Shown one piece after another: positions 50,747 through 60,240 of a stretch of 64,000 nt of DNA. The stretch is from Herminiimonas sp. KBW02 (lineage in GTDB: Bacteria; Pseudomonadota; Gammaproteobacteria; Burkholderiales; Burkholderiaceae_D). The translations under genes and the position numbers were made by a program. Location: NCBI RefSeq assembly GCF_003852535.1, contig NZ_QAJP01000004.1, positions 544,719 to 608,718 on the forward strand. Direction: 5' to 3'. The first letter of the stretch is position 1, and every line of letters starts with the position of its first letter. The notes under the pieces were generated by a model, which had not been told where the DNA came from, did no database searches, and was given only the letters and a program-made list of their open reading frames with translations.

Positions 50747-51792
50747 AACAGCGTGATGAGGACGCTATGGCGAATGATTTCGCTGGTGGTATGACTGACG
50801 AACAATTGGAAAAGGCTTGTAAGGTTGATGCGACGGGTATCGCAACCTGGCGTAACTGGACAACTGAAGTCTACAGTTTCGGTAAATGTTTTCGTTATTT
50901 GTCGAAGTATCCTCGGATATTTCCTTTGTACTGCCAAGCGGATCATGGGGTTGGATTGGAATCCCTGTTGCAGGTGCATGAGCTGAATGAGTCTGAGCGT
51001 ATACACTTCACATGGAATCCAGTTAAGGCGGAGCGATTTAAAGATTCGACTCATCCTCAGGTCGTGCGGATACCTCATCCTTGGATAGGGTACCGGAAGG
51101 GTCTAAACATAAAGCGGAAAGATCAACCTTCTGGAACGATCGTTTTTTTTACACATCTCGCACCCGGATTGGTTTGGGAAGGGCATGATTCTGACGAGTA
51201 CTTTTCAAGTTTACGTAATTTGCCAGAAAAGTTCCAACCGGTAGTTCTTTGTTTGCATATGCACGATATTAATGCCGGGCACCATAAGGAACTAAGACGT
51301 CATGGCTTTCCGTTAGTTACCGCAGGGAATTCGTCTTCCACAATGTTTGTAGATCGATTTTATAATTTAATCAAAAATTACTCTTACGCGACCTCCCAGG
51401 ATTGGGGGTCTCAGGTTGCGTACTGCGTAGAATTGGGAGTTCCCTATTTTTTTATGGGATCTATTCCCAAGCTTATAAATTTATCTCATCCGGGGCAAGT
51501 AATTGGTGAGGTGCCACGATATCAAGATGAAAAGCATGAACACCTAGTGTTACAAGCAGAGCGCTTATTTCGCTCGCCGGTTGACCAAGTCACACTTGAA
51601 CAAGCTACATTTGTTCGCTCTATGCTGGGACTGGATTCTAAATTGAATCAGGCTGACATCTCAAAAATTCTCTGGGGAGAATTTTACGCACACTGGAGAA
51701 ATTGGCCCCAAATGCTGAAGCCAATAGCGAGTCATCTCTTAAGGAAAATGGGACTATTAGAGATGGTCAGGAAAGTTTTAAAAAAATCATAA
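50743..51792 (+). CDS. Unrecognised protein of the polysaccharide cluster, possible GT-B-type transferase
   Basis: I cannot name the family of this roughly 349-residue soluble protein. It has no signal peptide. A block reads FPLVTAGNSSSTMFVDRFYN, followed by YATSQDWGSQVAYCVELGVP and YFFMGSIPKL. The T.GN...FV.RFY and S...GS...Y...LG.P.FF pattern resembles the donor-side half of GT-B-type capsule or sialyl-type transferases, where a Ser-containing loop meets a nucleotide sugar. A CMP-pseudaminic acid transferase is a tempting idea, given the neighbours, but is inference. GTG 50743 overlaps the previous stop (GTGA) and has AAGG upstream. A TTG at 50737 is the alternative. Confidence 0.55.
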   Translation: MKQRDEDAMANDFAGGMTDEQLEKACKVDATGIATWRNWTTEVYSFGKCFRYLSKYPRIFPLYCQADHGVGLESLLQVHELNESERIHFTWNPVKAERFKDSTHPQVVRIPHPWIGYRKGLNIKRKDQPSGTIVFFTHLAPGLVWEGHDSDEYFSSLRNLPEKFQPVVLCLHMHDINAGHHKELRRHGFPLVTAGNSSSTMFVDRFYNLIKNYSYATSQDWGSQVAYCVELGVPYFFMGSIPKLINLSHPGQVIGEVPRYQDEKHEHLVLQAERLFRSPVDQVTLEQATFVRSMLGLDSKLNQADISKILWGEFYAHWRNWPQMLKPIASHLLRKMGLLEMVRKVLKKS

Positions 51793-51831
51793 GGTGTTGT
51801 TTGAGCCAGATTCAAATTGGGAAAATCAAAT

Positions 51832-52605
51832 ATGAAGGCAGTCATTCTTGCAGGAGGGTTGGGCACGCGGATTAGCGAAGAAACTTCGACGCGGCCTAAA
51901 CCTATGATTGAAATTGGTGGGCGTCCAATTCTTTGGCACATCATGAAAATCTATTCAACGTATGGGATCAATGATTTTGTTGTTTGTTGCGGATATAAAG
52001 GCTATGTCATTAAAGAGTATTTCGCGAACTACTTTTTGCATATGTCTGACGTCACATTCGACATGCAAGCAAATAAAATGGAAGTTCATCAGCGCAATGC
52101 CGAACCCTGGAAGGTAACGCTGGTGGATACCGGTGACGAAACGATGACCGGTGGGCGTCTGAAAAGAGTGGCGCAGTATCTGGAAGATGAGCCGGAGTTT
52201 TGTTTCACCTATGGTGATGGGGTGTCAAATATTGATATCGGTGCGCAAATTGCTTTTCATAAGCAACATGGGAAGTTGGCAACGGTAACTGCTGTGCAGC
52301 CTCCAGGGCGTTATGGGGCGCTTGATATGGATGGTGAGGTCGTACGTGGTTTTATCGAAAAACCGCAAGGTGATGGCGGTTGGATCAATGGGGGGTTTTT
52401 CATTCTCTCCCCTAAATGCATTGATTTGATCGAAGATGACCGTACCTCCTGGGAAGGTCAGCCTTTAGCAAGGCTGGCTGAGCAAGGGGAGTTAAGGGCG
52501 TTTGAACATCGCGGATTTTGGCAGCCGATGGACACTTTACGAGATAAAAATCATTTGGAGGGTCTGTGGCAATCTAGTCAGGCACCTTGGAAGATATGGG
52601 CGTGA
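51832..52605 (+). CDS. rfbF: Glucose-1-phosphate cytidylyltransferase
   Basis: Makes CDP-glucose from glucose 1-phosphate and CTP. The 257-residue enzyme begins [20 protein letters not shown] and [20 protein letters not shown], the RfbF/DdhA signature, and has [35 protein letters not shown] and [16 protein letters not shown] 51832 fits the family start; codons before it are open from 51817. Its stop overlaps the rfbG start. It begins a CDP-sugar block and, with rfbG, supplies CDP-4-keto-6-deoxyglucose. Confidence 0.95.
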   Translation: MKAVILAGGLGTRISEETSTRPKPMIEIGGRPILWHIMKIYSTYGINDFVVCCGYKGYVIKEYFANYFLHMSDVTFDMQANKMEVHQRNAEPWKVTLVDTGDETMTGGRLKRVAQYLEDEPEFCFTYGDGVSNIDIGAQIAFHKQHGKLATVTAVQPPGRYGALDMDGEVVRGFIEKPQGDGGWINGGFFILSPKCIDLIEDDRTSWEGQPLARLAEQGELRAFEHRGFWQPMDTLRDKNHLEGLWQSSQAPWKIWA

Positions 52606-53666
52606 GTCATACTTTTTGGCAAGGAAAACGGGTCTTTCTGACTGGGCACACCGGCTTCAAAGGCGGCTGGCTTGCGCTCTGGCTTCAGTCTATGGGGGCT
52701 GAAGTACATGGTTATGCGCTGACTCCGTCAACAGATCCAAATTTCTTTACTGTCGCTAATGTTGGCAAACATATGGCGAGCAGTACGATCGCCGATATTC
52801 GGGATGCTTATTTATTACGAGCCGCGATGCAGCGCGCACAGCCTGAAATCGTGTTGCATCTTGCTGCTCAGCCATTGGTACGGTACTCATACGCGGAGCC
52901 AGTAGAGACATACGCAGTTAACGTAATGGGTACAGTGCATTTGCTGGAAGCTATTCGTGGAACGCCGTCAGTTAAAGCGGTGGTAAACGTTACTACAGAT
53001 AAGTGTTATGAAAATCGGGAGTGGGACTGGGGATATCGGGAAAATGAAGCCATGGGCGGATTTGACCCCTATTCGAGTAGTAAAGGATGTGCAGAACTGG
53101 TGACTTCGGCTTACAGGCGGTCTTATTTAGATTCGGCCGGAGTGTCGATTGCGAGTGCTAGAGCTGGGAATGTAATTGGAGGCGGGGATTGGTCGTCTGA
53201 CCGTTTGCTTCCTGATTTTCTCAGGGCCTTGGATCAAGGTGAGACGTTGACAATACGCTCACCAAATTCGACGAGGCCTTGGCAACATGTTTTAGAACCA
53301 TTATCAGGTTATTTGGCTCTTGCCGAGCGGCTTTATACGGATGGAAGCCGCTTCGCGGAAGCATGGAACTTTGGTCCTTTGGATGAGGACGCACGTCCCG
53401 TTCAATGGATTATCGAAAAAATGGCGGCAATGAACAATGGCGTTAAGTGGCAGCTTGATAGTTCACCGCAATTGCATGAGGCTAATTATTTAAAGCTGGA
53501 TAGTAGTAAAGCGAGTAATCGTTTGAACTGGAATTCTCAGTGGCGCCTGCAAACTGCATTACATAAAACGCTAGAGTGGCATACAGCGTGGAAGAATGCT
53601 GAAGATATGCGCACAGTTTCGTTGTCCCAGATATCTGAATACAGTGGCGCAAGGGAAGTGAAATGA
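52596..53666 (+). CDS. rfbG: CDP-glucose 4,6-dehydratase
   Basis: Converts CDP-glucose to CDP-4-keto-6-deoxyglucose. The 356-residue extended SDR starts with [20 protein letters not shown], and has [40 protein letters not shown] with the catalytic Thr/Asp region, and [20 protein letters not shown] with the YxxxK pair. All are RfbG-specific. The next enzyme of abequose-type pathways, the dehydrase RfbH, is absent. The 4-ketosugar must therefore go elsewhere, here most likely to the epimerase and C-methyltransferase downstream. ATG 52596 and GTG 52602 are both possible starts. Confidence 0.95.
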   Translation: MGVSHTFWQGKRVFLTGHTGFKGGWLALWLQSMGAEVHGYALTPSTDPNFFTVANVGKHMASSTIADIRDAYLLRAAMQRAQPEIVLHLAAQPLVRYSYAEPVETYAVNVMGTVHLLEAIRGTPSVKAVVNVTTDKCYENREWDWGYRENEAMGGFDPYSSSKGCAELVTSAYRRSYLDSAGVSIASARAGNVIGGGDWSSDRLLPDFLRALDQGETLTIRSPNSTRPWQHVLEPLSGYLALAERLYTDGSRFAEAWNFGPLDEDARPVQWIIEKMAAMNNGVKWQLDSSPQLHEANYLKLDSSKASNRLNWNSQWRLQTALHKTLEWHTAWKNAEDMRTVSLSQISEYSGAREVK

Positions 53667-54232
53667 GTAGTGGCCGCTTTAGCTTCAGTCCAATTGGGGA
53701 GTTTGCAGGACTTTGTTTAGTGCAAAGAACGGCAATAGAAGATGAGCGGGGCTATTTGTCCCGGTTTTTTTGCGCTGAAGAATTTGCAAAAGCTGGCGTG
53801 AGTATGCCTGTAGTGCAAATAAATCACACGCTCACAAGAAAAAAAGGTGCAGTGAGGGGTATGCATTTTCAGCATATCCCGCATGCAGAAAAAAAACTGG
53901 TGAGTTGTATCAAAGGTGAAGTATGGGATGTCGCTGTCGACCTGCGTCAGAACTCGCCAACTTTTTTACATTGGCATGGCGAGGTTTTGTCGGCAGCAAA
54001 TCGTAAGAGCCTGTTGATTCCAGAGGGATTTGCGCACGGTTTTCAGACGCTTACTGAGGATTGTGAACTCATCTATTTGCACACAGAGGCTTACCATCAA
54101 GCCTCGGAAGATGCATTGAACGCACTTGATCCCGCGTTGAGTATCAATTGGCCTTTAGATATCGTCGAGCTATCGGATCGAGATCGTAAGCACATGTTTA
54201 TTGAACAGAATTTTCAGGGAATTATTTTATGA
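53663..54232 (+). CDS. RmlC-family sugar 3,5-epimerase
   Basis: A 189-residue cupin of the dTDP-4-dehydrorhamnose 3,5-epimerase (RmlC) family. Landmarks are RTAIEDERGYLSRFFCAEEF, VQINHTLTRKKGAVRGMHFQ with the catalytic His, KLVSCIKGEVWDVAVDLR and IPEGFAHGFQTLTEDCELIY. Its place between the CDP-glucose dehydratase and a C-methyltransferase suggests action on a CDP-4-ketosugar, at C3, C5 or both, rather than in dTDP-rhamnose synthesis; no rmlA, rmlB or rmlD is near. It overlaps rfbG and the next gene by 4 bases each. Confidence 0.88.
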   Translation: MSSGRFSFSPIGEFAGLCLVQRTAIEDERGYLSRFFCAEEFAKAGVSMPVVQINHTLTRKKGAVRGMHFQHIPHAEKKLVSCIKGEVWDVAVDLRQNSPTFLHWHGEVLSAANRKSLLIPEGFAHGFQTLTEDCELIYLHTEAYHQASEDALNALDPALSINWPLDIVELSDRDRKHMFIEQNFQGIIL

Positions 54233-55452
54233 AATGCCGTCATTGTCAGGCCGAATTGGCTTTGACCTTAGTTGATTTGGGTTCCGCCCCCCCTTCAAAT
54301 GCTTACCTGACAGAGCAGACTTTATCTGCGCCAGAAAAATATTTTCCGTTGCGAGTTCTGGTCTGTACGGATTGCTGGCTAGCGCAAACCGATGATTACA
54401 CCCAAGCTGACGAATTGTTTGATGCTGACTATGCTTATTTTTCAAGTACTTCAACGGGATGGTTGTCGCACGCTGCCAGATATGCAGAGAAGATGATTGA
54501 ACAGTTTAAGCTTGATAAAGACAGCCTTGTCATTGAGGTTGCTTCGAACGATGGCTATCTTCTACAAAATTTTTTAAGAGCTGAAATTCCATGTTTGGGA
54601 ATTGAGCCCACCGCGAGTACTGCTCTAGTCGCTGAGAAAATGGGTATTCCGGTATTACGTGAGTTTTTTGGTGAAGCTTTAGGAAAAAAACTGGCTGCTG
54701 ATGGTAAGCAGGCGGATTTGATCGCTGGAAACAACGTGTATGCACACGTACCTGATATTAATGACTTTACACGTGGCTTGAATGCTGCTCTTAAGCCAGG
54801 AGGAACGATTACCCTGGAGTTTCCGCATCTGATGCGACTGCTTGAGCATACTCAATTCGATACCGTCTATCACGAACACTTTTCTTATCTTTCTTTGTAC
54901 ACCGTCAGCCGTATTTTTGAAGCAGCCGGTCTGCGCGTATTTGATGTTGAAGAGTTGTCCACACACGGTGGCAGCCTGCGTATTTATGGCTGTCATCAGG
55001 ACGACGCACGATCGATTACGCAAGCAGTGACGGACATGTTGGCAGAAGAGAGTCGACGAGGCCTGCAATCAAGTGAGATATACGAAACTTTCCAAGTGAG
55101 GGCAGATAAGGTCAAAGATGACCTGCTTAGTTTTTTGATTGAAAAAAAACGTGCGGGTAGTAGTGTGGCGGCTTACGGTGCTGCGGCTAAAGGAAATACT
55201 TTATTGAATTATGCGGGCGTTAAGCCGGACTTATTGGCATTTGTTTGCGATGCTGCTCCCGCCAAGCAAGGCAAATATATGCCAGGTAGTCATGTGCCCA
55301 TTTTGGCGCCTAATGTTTTGGAGACACGACGTCCAGATTATCTGGTTATTCTTCCTTGGAATATTGCTTCCGAGGTGAAGCAACAAAATTCCGGGCTTGC
55401 TGCCCTTGGGACAAAATTTGTTACGGCCGTACCGAGGCTGGAGATCGTATGA
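54229..55452 (+). CDS. Sugar C-methyltransferase (TylC3/NovU type)
   Basis: A 407-residue enzyme with the three-part layout of nucleotide-sugar C-methyltransferases. An N-terminal zinc-binding part (KCRHCQAELALTLVDLGSAP, CTDCWLAQTDDY) is followed by a SAM-binding domain (DSLVIEVASNDGYLLQNFLR) and a C-terminal domain (SVAAYGAAAKGNTLLNYAGV, PDYLVILPWNIASEV). The catalytic-type stretch FDTVYHEHFSYLSLYTVSRI, with the Tyr-His-Glu-His motif, is intact. Such enzymes methylate C3 next to a C4 keto group, as in mycarose. Following rfbF, rfbG and an epimerase, the substrate is probably a CDP-4-keto-6-deoxyhexose. It is coupled at both ends by ATGA overlaps. Confidence 0.88.
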   Translation: MKCRHCQAELALTLVDLGSAPPSNAYLTEQTLSAPEKYFPLRVLVCTDCWLAQTDDYTQADELFDADYAYFSSTSTGWLSHAARYAEKMIEQFKLDKDSLVIEVASNDGYLLQNFLRAEIPCLGIEPTASTALVAEKMGIPVLREFFGEALGKKLAADGKQADLIAGNNVYAHVPDINDFTRGLNAALKPGGTITLEFPHLMRLLEHTQFDTVYHEHFSYLSLYTVSRIFEAAGLRVFDVEELSTHGGSLRIYGCHQDDARSITQAVTDMLAEESRRGLQSSEIYETFQVRADKVKDDLLSFLIEKKRAGSSVAAYGAAAKGNTLLNYAGVKPDLLAFVCDAAPAKQGKYMPGSHVPILAPNVLETRRPDYLVILPWNIASEVKQQNSGLAALGTKFVTAVPRLEIV

Positions 55453-56558
55453 AGTCGAGGATTCACTATACAAAACCTTCCATTACCGGATTGGAGGTTA
55501 GTTACGCGACTGATGCTGCGACCAACGGTTGGGGCGAAAAATGCTATGAGTATATCCATCGTTTTGAGGATGCTTTTAAAAAGCATCTAAACGTTCAATA
55601 TGCGATCGCCACCTCGAGTTGTACTGGTGCTTTGCATATGGGAATGGCAGCTTTAGGTATAGGTCCGGGTGATGAAGTGATTATGGCGGACACAAATTGG
55701 ATCGCGACAGCATCACCCATTGTGCATCTCGGTGCAAAACCGATTTTTGTCGATATCCTGTCAGACACCTGGTGCATCGATCCGGATTTGGTAGAGCAAG
55801 CAATTACTCCGAATACAAAGGCAATTGTCGCTGTGCATTTATATGGCAATCTTTGCGATATGGATAAGTTGCTAGCTATTGGGAAAAAGCACGGAATCCC
55901 GGTAATTGAGGATGCCGCTGAAGCCATAGGTTCTGTCTACCAAGGAAAACGAGCCGGCTCTATGGGAAGATTTGGGACTTTTTCGTTTCATGGAACCAAA
56001 ACTCTTACTACCGGCGAAGGCGGTATGTTCGTGACCGATGACGCTGCATTGTACGAAACCGTGCTCACATTGAGTAATCATGGACGTGCTCGAGGGCAAA
56101 GTAAGCAGTTCTGGCCTGATATGGTTGGATTTAAATACAAAATGTCTAACATTCAGGCGGCTTTAGGCTGCGCGCAGATGGAACGTATCGATGAGTTAAT
56201 CAAGCGCAAACGGGATATTTTCTATTATTACCGGGATCAATTGGTCGCTATACCCGGCATTTCAATGAATCCCGAACATTTGAATACGATCAACGGGGCA
56301 TGGATGCCCACGGTGGTGTTCGATGCAGAAACTGGGGTGACTCGCGAAAATCTGCAAGCTGCTTTTGCTGAGGAAAACATCGATGCAAGGGTCTTCTTCC
56401 ATGCGTTATCTAGTTTGCCTATCTTGGGAGGCGAACAAGGAAAGGAAATATCGTCCAGTGTGCCATTGAGAGCGATCAATCTTCCAAGCTTTCATGATAT
56501 TTCCCTTCAGGAGCAAGATAGGGTTATTAGTGTGATCAAAAACGTATTGAGATCATGA
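55449..56558 (+). CDS. DegT/DnrJ-family sugar aminotransferase (perosamine synthase-like)
   Basis: A 369-residue PLP enzyme. It shows IATSSCTGALHMGMAALGIG, DTNWIATASPIVHLGAKPIF, IEDAAEAIGSVYQGKRAG with the PLP-contacting Asp, and the Schiff-base Lys in FSFHGTKTLTTGEGGMFVTD. The RGQSKQFWPDMVGFKYKMSN stretch resembles GDP-perosamine synthase and other C4 aminotransferases. Its position after the C-methyltransferase suggests it aminates the C4 keto group of the methylated CDP-sugar. ATG 55449 overlaps the previous stop by 4 bases; the open codons further upstream run over the neighbour and are not used. Confidence 0.88.
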   Translation: MKSRIHYTKPSITGLEVSYATDAATNGWGEKCYEYIHRFEDAFKKHLNVQYAIATSSCTGALHMGMAALGIGPGDEVIMADTNWIATASPIVHLGAKPIFVDILSDTWCIDPDLVEQAITPNTKAIVAVHLYGNLCDMDKLLAIGKKHGIPVIEDAAEAIGSVYQGKRAGSMGRFGTFSFHGTKTLTTGEGGMFVTDDAALYETVLTLSNHGRARGQSKQFWPDMVGFKYKMSNIQAALGCAQMERIDELIKRKRDIFYYYRDQLVAIPGISMNPEHLNTINGAWMPTVVFDAETGVTRENLQAAFAEENIDARVFFHALSSLPILGGEQGKEISSSVPLRAINLPSFHDISLQEQDRVISVIKNVLRS

Positions 56559-57199
56559 AAAAGTACGTTATATGGGGATGTGCTGGCCACGCTAAAGTTG
56601 TAGCGAGCTTGATTAAATTGCAGGGCGGTATTGTCGCGGCCTTCTTTGATAATCGGGATGTCGCTACTGTATTACCAGATGTTCCGGTATTTAAGGGCGT
56701 CGATGGATTTCATGCCTGGCTAAAAGGATACGGGGACGTTTCCAATGTAACAGGCGTTGTCGCGATAGGAGGAGCACGTGGTGCTGATCGTATCCAGATA
56801 CAAAAATTATTTAGTGATTCCGGCTTACAGCTGGAGCCCTTGGTTCATCCGACAGCTTTGATTTGTAATACGGTATTTCTCGGTAATGGGTCTCAAGTGT
56901 TGGGACAAGCGATTGTTGCAGCCGATAGCGTCCTTGGAGAGGTTTGCATTATTAATCACAAAGCATCAGTGGATCATGAGTGTGTGTTGGGGGATGGCGT
57001 CCATCTTGCCCCGGGCGCAACATTGTGCGGATGCGTTCATCTCGGCGACAACGTAATGATTGGGGCTGGTGCTGTGGTATTACCTCGTTTGAGTATCGGC
57101 GCTAATACAATCGTAGGCGCAGGAGCAGTGGTTACCAAAGACTTACCGGAGGGTGTCGTTGTTACAGGTTGTCCTGCCAGAATAATTAGAAATATTTAG
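56555..57199 (+). CDS. NeuD/PglD-type sugar N- or O-acyltransferase
   Basis: A 214-residue left-handed beta-helix acyltransferase. The N-terminal Rossmann-like part (KYVIWGCAGHAKVVASLIKL) binds the sugar nucleotide. The hexapeptide repeats carry the catalytic His in EVCIINHKASVDHECVLGDG and end in VVTKDLPEGVVVTGCPARII. PglD enzymes acetylate the 4-amino group of UDP-sugars made by a DegT-type aminotransferase. This gene overlaps such an aminotransferase by 4 bases, so N-acylation of the CDP-4-amino sugar is the likely role. Acyl donor specificity is unknown. Confidence 0.87.
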   Translation: MKKYVIWGCAGHAKVVASLIKLQGGIVAAFFDNRDVATVLPDVPVFKGVDGFHAWLKGYGDVSNVTGVVAIGGARGADRIQIQKLFSDSGLQLEPLVHPTALICNTVFLGNGSQVLGQAIVAADSVLGEVCIINHKASVDHECVLGDGVHLAPGATLCGCVHLGDNVMIGAGAVVLPRLSIGANTIVGAGAVVTKDLPEGVVVTGCPARIIRNI

Positions 57200-57212
57200 G
57201 TGTCAGACAGTA

Positions 57213-58355
57213 ATGAGCATTTCTATCGACCGTCCTAAATATTCAATTTTGATACCAACTCGAAATGGAGCACAGTATCTGCCATTCGCAATCCAGAGTG
57301 CATTGAAACAAGGTAGTAAAGATTTCGAGCTAATAATAAGCAATAATCATTCTTCTGATGACACGCATGATTATCTGGCGACATTGGACGATCCACGTGT
57401 AAGAGTGGTTATGCCAGAACGGCCTTTATCCATGCCGGCACATTACGAATTTATCCTTTCCCAAGCTAACGGTGAGTGGATAACTATATTGGGCGATGAT
57501 GATGCACTCATGCCAGATTTCTTTTCTGATCTTGATAAATTGAATTTGGATCAAATTGATGCTTTGGTCAGTAGGCGGGCATATTATTTTTGGCCTGGCT
57601 GTGAGGATTTGTATGGGGATACCGTCGTCGCATATCAATCCAGAGTGAAAGCAGCAGTAAAGCGTAGCGGTTTGAATCTGTTTTTGTCACTTTGCTCAAT
57701 TGCTGTTTATACAGATATGCCGCAGGCATATACTACGGGCCTGATTCGTAAAAAACTTATTGATCAAATTAAGTCCGACTGTAATGGCCGCTTTTATTTT
57801 GCGACGAGCCCCGATGTTTACTCTGCAATAGCAATTGCTTGTAGGACCAAAAAATATTTGAGACTGGAAAAGCCTTTATTTTGGGTGGGAACTTCTGCCA
57901 AAAGTGTGGGTTTTTCTGGTGCCGGGAAAGCGAAAGAGCGATATAAAGAATTCTGGCAGCAATGTGCTGACGATGGTTTTCACATTACCTCTGCGATTCC
58001 TATGAATCTTTTTATTCTCAGAGATGGGGCATTGTTTACGTATGATGCTTTGCTTAATTCCCCACTGCCGGCGCCATTCTGGAAATCTGTTTTCGTTAAG
58101 TATTTTGTTTATGCCGGCGTCGCGCGCAAAAATAGTGATTTAAAAATGAAAGTAAAAGAAGAGTTGGGCTCTGAACTGAACACTTTTGTTCTCTCCTGTT
58201 GTTCACTCTTACTTTTTCTGATTGATAGCGTATATCAAATAAATTCAAAAAGATTGGGCTTAATAGATCGATTTGTATCAAAGAAAATTATTTCAAGTGA
58301 CAGGGGAAGATTTTCAAATATAGGTAAAGCTTCTGATGAATTGTCCCGCCTGTAG
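57213..58355 (+). CDS. Family 2 glycosyltransferase
   Basis: A 380-residue glycosyltransferase with a GT2 fold in residues about 10-120: YSILIPTRNGAQYLPFAIQS, IISNNHSSDDTHDYL and the metal-binding ITILGDDDALMPDF. The C-terminal half (DMPQAYTTGLIRKKLIDQIK) is specific to this subgroup, and a hydrophobic segment near residue 325 (LSCCSLLLFLIDSVY) may anchor it to the membrane. Donor and acceptor cannot be told. It starts 13 bases after the acyltransferase gene and is cotranscribed. Confidence 0.85.
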   Translation: MSISIDRPKYSILIPTRNGAQYLPFAIQSALKQGSKDFELIISNNHSSDDTHDYLATLDDPRVRVVMPERPLSMPAHYEFILSQANGEWITILGDDDALMPDFFSDLDKLNLDQIDALVSRRAYYFWPGCEDLYGDTVVAYQSRVKAAVKRSGLNLFLSLCSIAVYTDMPQAYTTGLIRKKLIDQIKSDCNGRFYFATSPDVYSAIAIACRTKKYLRLEKPLFWVGTSAKSVGFSGAGKAKERYKEFWQQCADDGFHITSAIPMNLFILRDGALFTYDALLNSPLPAPFWKSVFVKYFVYAGVARKNSDLKMKVKEELGSELNTFVLSCCSLLLFLIDSVYQINSKRLGLIDRFVSKKIISSDRGRFSNIGKASDELSRL

Positions 58356-58418
58356 TGCTTTTTACAGTGTTACTGATATCTATTCTCTGCTTAAGGTGTT
58401 GTTTGTCAAAAGGTTCTT

Positions 58419-59345
58419 ATGTCGTCCGGATTCGATGATTTGAAAAACGCGCCAATCGTTTTTTTTTGCTACAACCGTCTTCAACATACGCAAAGAACTA
58501 TTGAAGCCTTAAAAAAAAATACCTTGGCCTCGGAGAGTGATCTTGTAATTTATTCGGACGCCTCCAAGAACGACGCACATGTCGATGAGGTTGCGGCTGT
58601 GCGTGCTTATCTGAAGACTATTTCGGGATTTAGATCGGTAAAAATTATTTTTCGCCAAGAAAATATGGGCTTGGCTAGATCAATTATTGACGGTGTATCG
58701 GCAGTGGTGAATGAGTACGGTCAAGTCATTGTGTTGGAGGATGATTTGGTCACGAGTCCATATTTTCTTCAGTTTATGAACGATGGTTTGCGGCGTTATG
58801 AAATGAATAAAGAGGTTGCGAGCATCCATGGATACGTCTATCCAATTGAAAATTTGCCCGAAACCTTTTTTATGCGGGGAGCAGATTGCTGGGGATGGGC
58901 AACTTGGCGCGATCGATGGCAAATGTTTGAATCTGATGGTGAAATTCTTCTTTCTGAACTGGTGCGTAAGAAATTGACCCATTATTTCGATTTAAATGGG
59001 GCTTATCCATTTACGCAAATGTTGAGGGATCAAATATCAGGGAAAAATAACTCGTGGGCTATCCGTTGGCATGCTTCAGTTTTTTTGAATGAAAAATTTA
59101 CTTTGTATCCTGGGAAATCACTGGTTCTTAATATTGGTAACGATAACAGCGGAACACACAGTGGAAACACAGACGCTTTCTCTTCAGATGTCTCCGCGAC
59201 GGCAATAACAGTAAGAGCTATGCCTGTTGAAGAAGATGCGTTTGCATTAAATGCCTTTGGACGCTATTTTATAAAACTGCGTGGGGGATTGATCGGGGGA
59301 GTCAAGCGATTGTTATCTCGTGCTTTAAACGGATTTCTTAGATGA
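58419..59345 (+). CDS. GNT-I-like glycosyltransferase
   Basis: A 308-residue GT-A protein. PIVFFCYNRLQHTQRTIEAL opens the fold, and the EDD motif QVIVLEDDLVTSPYFLQFMN resembles the nucleotide-binding region of GNT-I-type transferases. FMRGADCWGWATWRDRWQMF is a block common to this bacterial subgroup of O-antigen and capsule clusters. The C-terminal helix is basic (KLRGGLIGGVKRLLSRALN), suggesting membrane contact. Donor and acceptor are unknown. It overlaps the following methyltransferase gene by 4 bases. Confidence 0.8.
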   Translation: MSSGFDDLKNAPIVFFCYNRLQHTQRTIEALKKNTLASESDLVIYSDASKNDAHVDEVAAVRAYLKTISGFRSVKIIFRQENMGLARSIIDGVSAVVNEYGQVIVLEDDLVTSPYFLQFMNDGLRRYEMNKEVASIHGYVYPIENLPETFFMRGADCWGWATWRDRWQMFESDGEILLSELVRKKLTHYFDLNGAYPFTQMLRDQISGKNNSWAIRWHASVFLNEKFTLYPGKSLVLNIGNDNSGTHSGNTDAFSSDVSATAITVRAMPVEEDAFALNAFGRYFIKLRGGLIGGVKRLLSRALNGFLR

Positions 59346-60148
59346 AGATAAAGCAGTTTATTCGAGACTGGTGTCCGCCGATTCTAATGAATTGGATTAG
59401 ATCTTTGCGGGCAAACAATGGTTTGTCATTTTCCGGTGATTATGCGTCATGGTCTGATGCGAAGATGAAGTCATCCGGTTATGATGCCGAACAGGTACTG
59501 CAGCGAGTTTCAGAAGCTGCGCTCAAGGTAAAACGAGGGGAGGCGCTTTTCGAGCGTGATTCAGTCTGTTTCGAAAAGGCGGAGTTTCGCTGGCCAGTTT
59601 TGGCATGTCTGTTATCGGTTGCTGCGTCGCGCAGCAGTAATTTGAATGTCTTGGATTTTGGCGGCTCACTAGGCAGCTTTTATTTCCAGCATAAAGATTT
59701 TTTTTCGAATTTGATGCAAGTAAGATGGGCCGTCGTCGAGCAGGCGCAGTTCGTAAAGTTCGGTCAAGAACACTTACAGGATGATGTATTGCGTTTTTAT
59801 GACTCTATTGAAAGCTGCTCGATACAGCAGCCAATAGATGTGGTTTTATTATCTAGCGTAATTCAGTATCTAGAGAAGCCTCGAGAAGTTTTAACCTCGC
59901 TGGCGGCGATTGGTGCCCCCTATATCTTGATTGATCGTACGTCGTTCATTGCGGATGAGTCTGATCGACTTACCGTTCAAACGGTGCCCAAAGCCATATA
60001 CGATGCTTCTTATCCGGCTTGGTTTTTTTCAGAAAAATTATTCCTGAAAACAATGTTGGACTTAAATTATCGTTTGCGGACCGAATTCCCATGTCCGGAA
60101 GTTATAGGCCTTGGCGAATATAAAGGAATGTTTTTTGAACGCGTTTGA
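59342..60148 (+). CDS. TIGR04325-type putative methyltransferase
   Basis: A 268-residue soluble protein. The start FIRDWCPPILMNWIRSL, the NGLSFSGDYASWSDAKMKSS block and the later VLDFGGSLGSFYFQHKDFF (SAM-type loop) match what I recall of the TIGR04325 family, putative methyltransferases of polysaccharide clusters. IDVVLLSSVIQYLEKPREVL and LIDRTSFIADESDRLTVQTV follow. It likely methylates a sugar of the glycan or of a lipid-linked intermediate. The target is not known. It is coupled to the upstream glycosyltransferase; a 92-base AT-rich gap follows. Confidence 0.75.
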   Translation: MKIKQFIRDWCPPILMNWIRSLRANNGLSFSGDYASWSDAKMKSSGYDAEQVLQRVSEAALKVKRGEALFERDSVCFEKAEFRWPVLACLLSVAASRSSNLNVLDFGGSLGSFYFQHKDFFSNLMQVRWAVVEQAQFVKFGQEHLQDDVLRFYDSIESCSIQQPIDVVLLSSVIQYLEKPREVLTSLAAIGAPYILIDRTSFIADESDRLTVQTVPKAIYDASYPAWFFSEKLFLKTMLDLNYRLRTEFPCPEVIGLGEYKGMFFERV

Positions 60149-60240
60149 AAAGCGGGATTTCCATATGCAGTATAAGCATGTAATTTTTACACTCCCTTCT
60201 CACATTTCAGTACGCCCTTGTTGAATAAAAAGAACTGCGC

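Noticed and set aside
53663-54232. RmlC of dTDP-rhamnose synthesis
   Set aside because: No rmlA, rmlB or rmlD is present, and the gene is sandwiched between CDP-glucose dehydratase and a C-methyltransferase.
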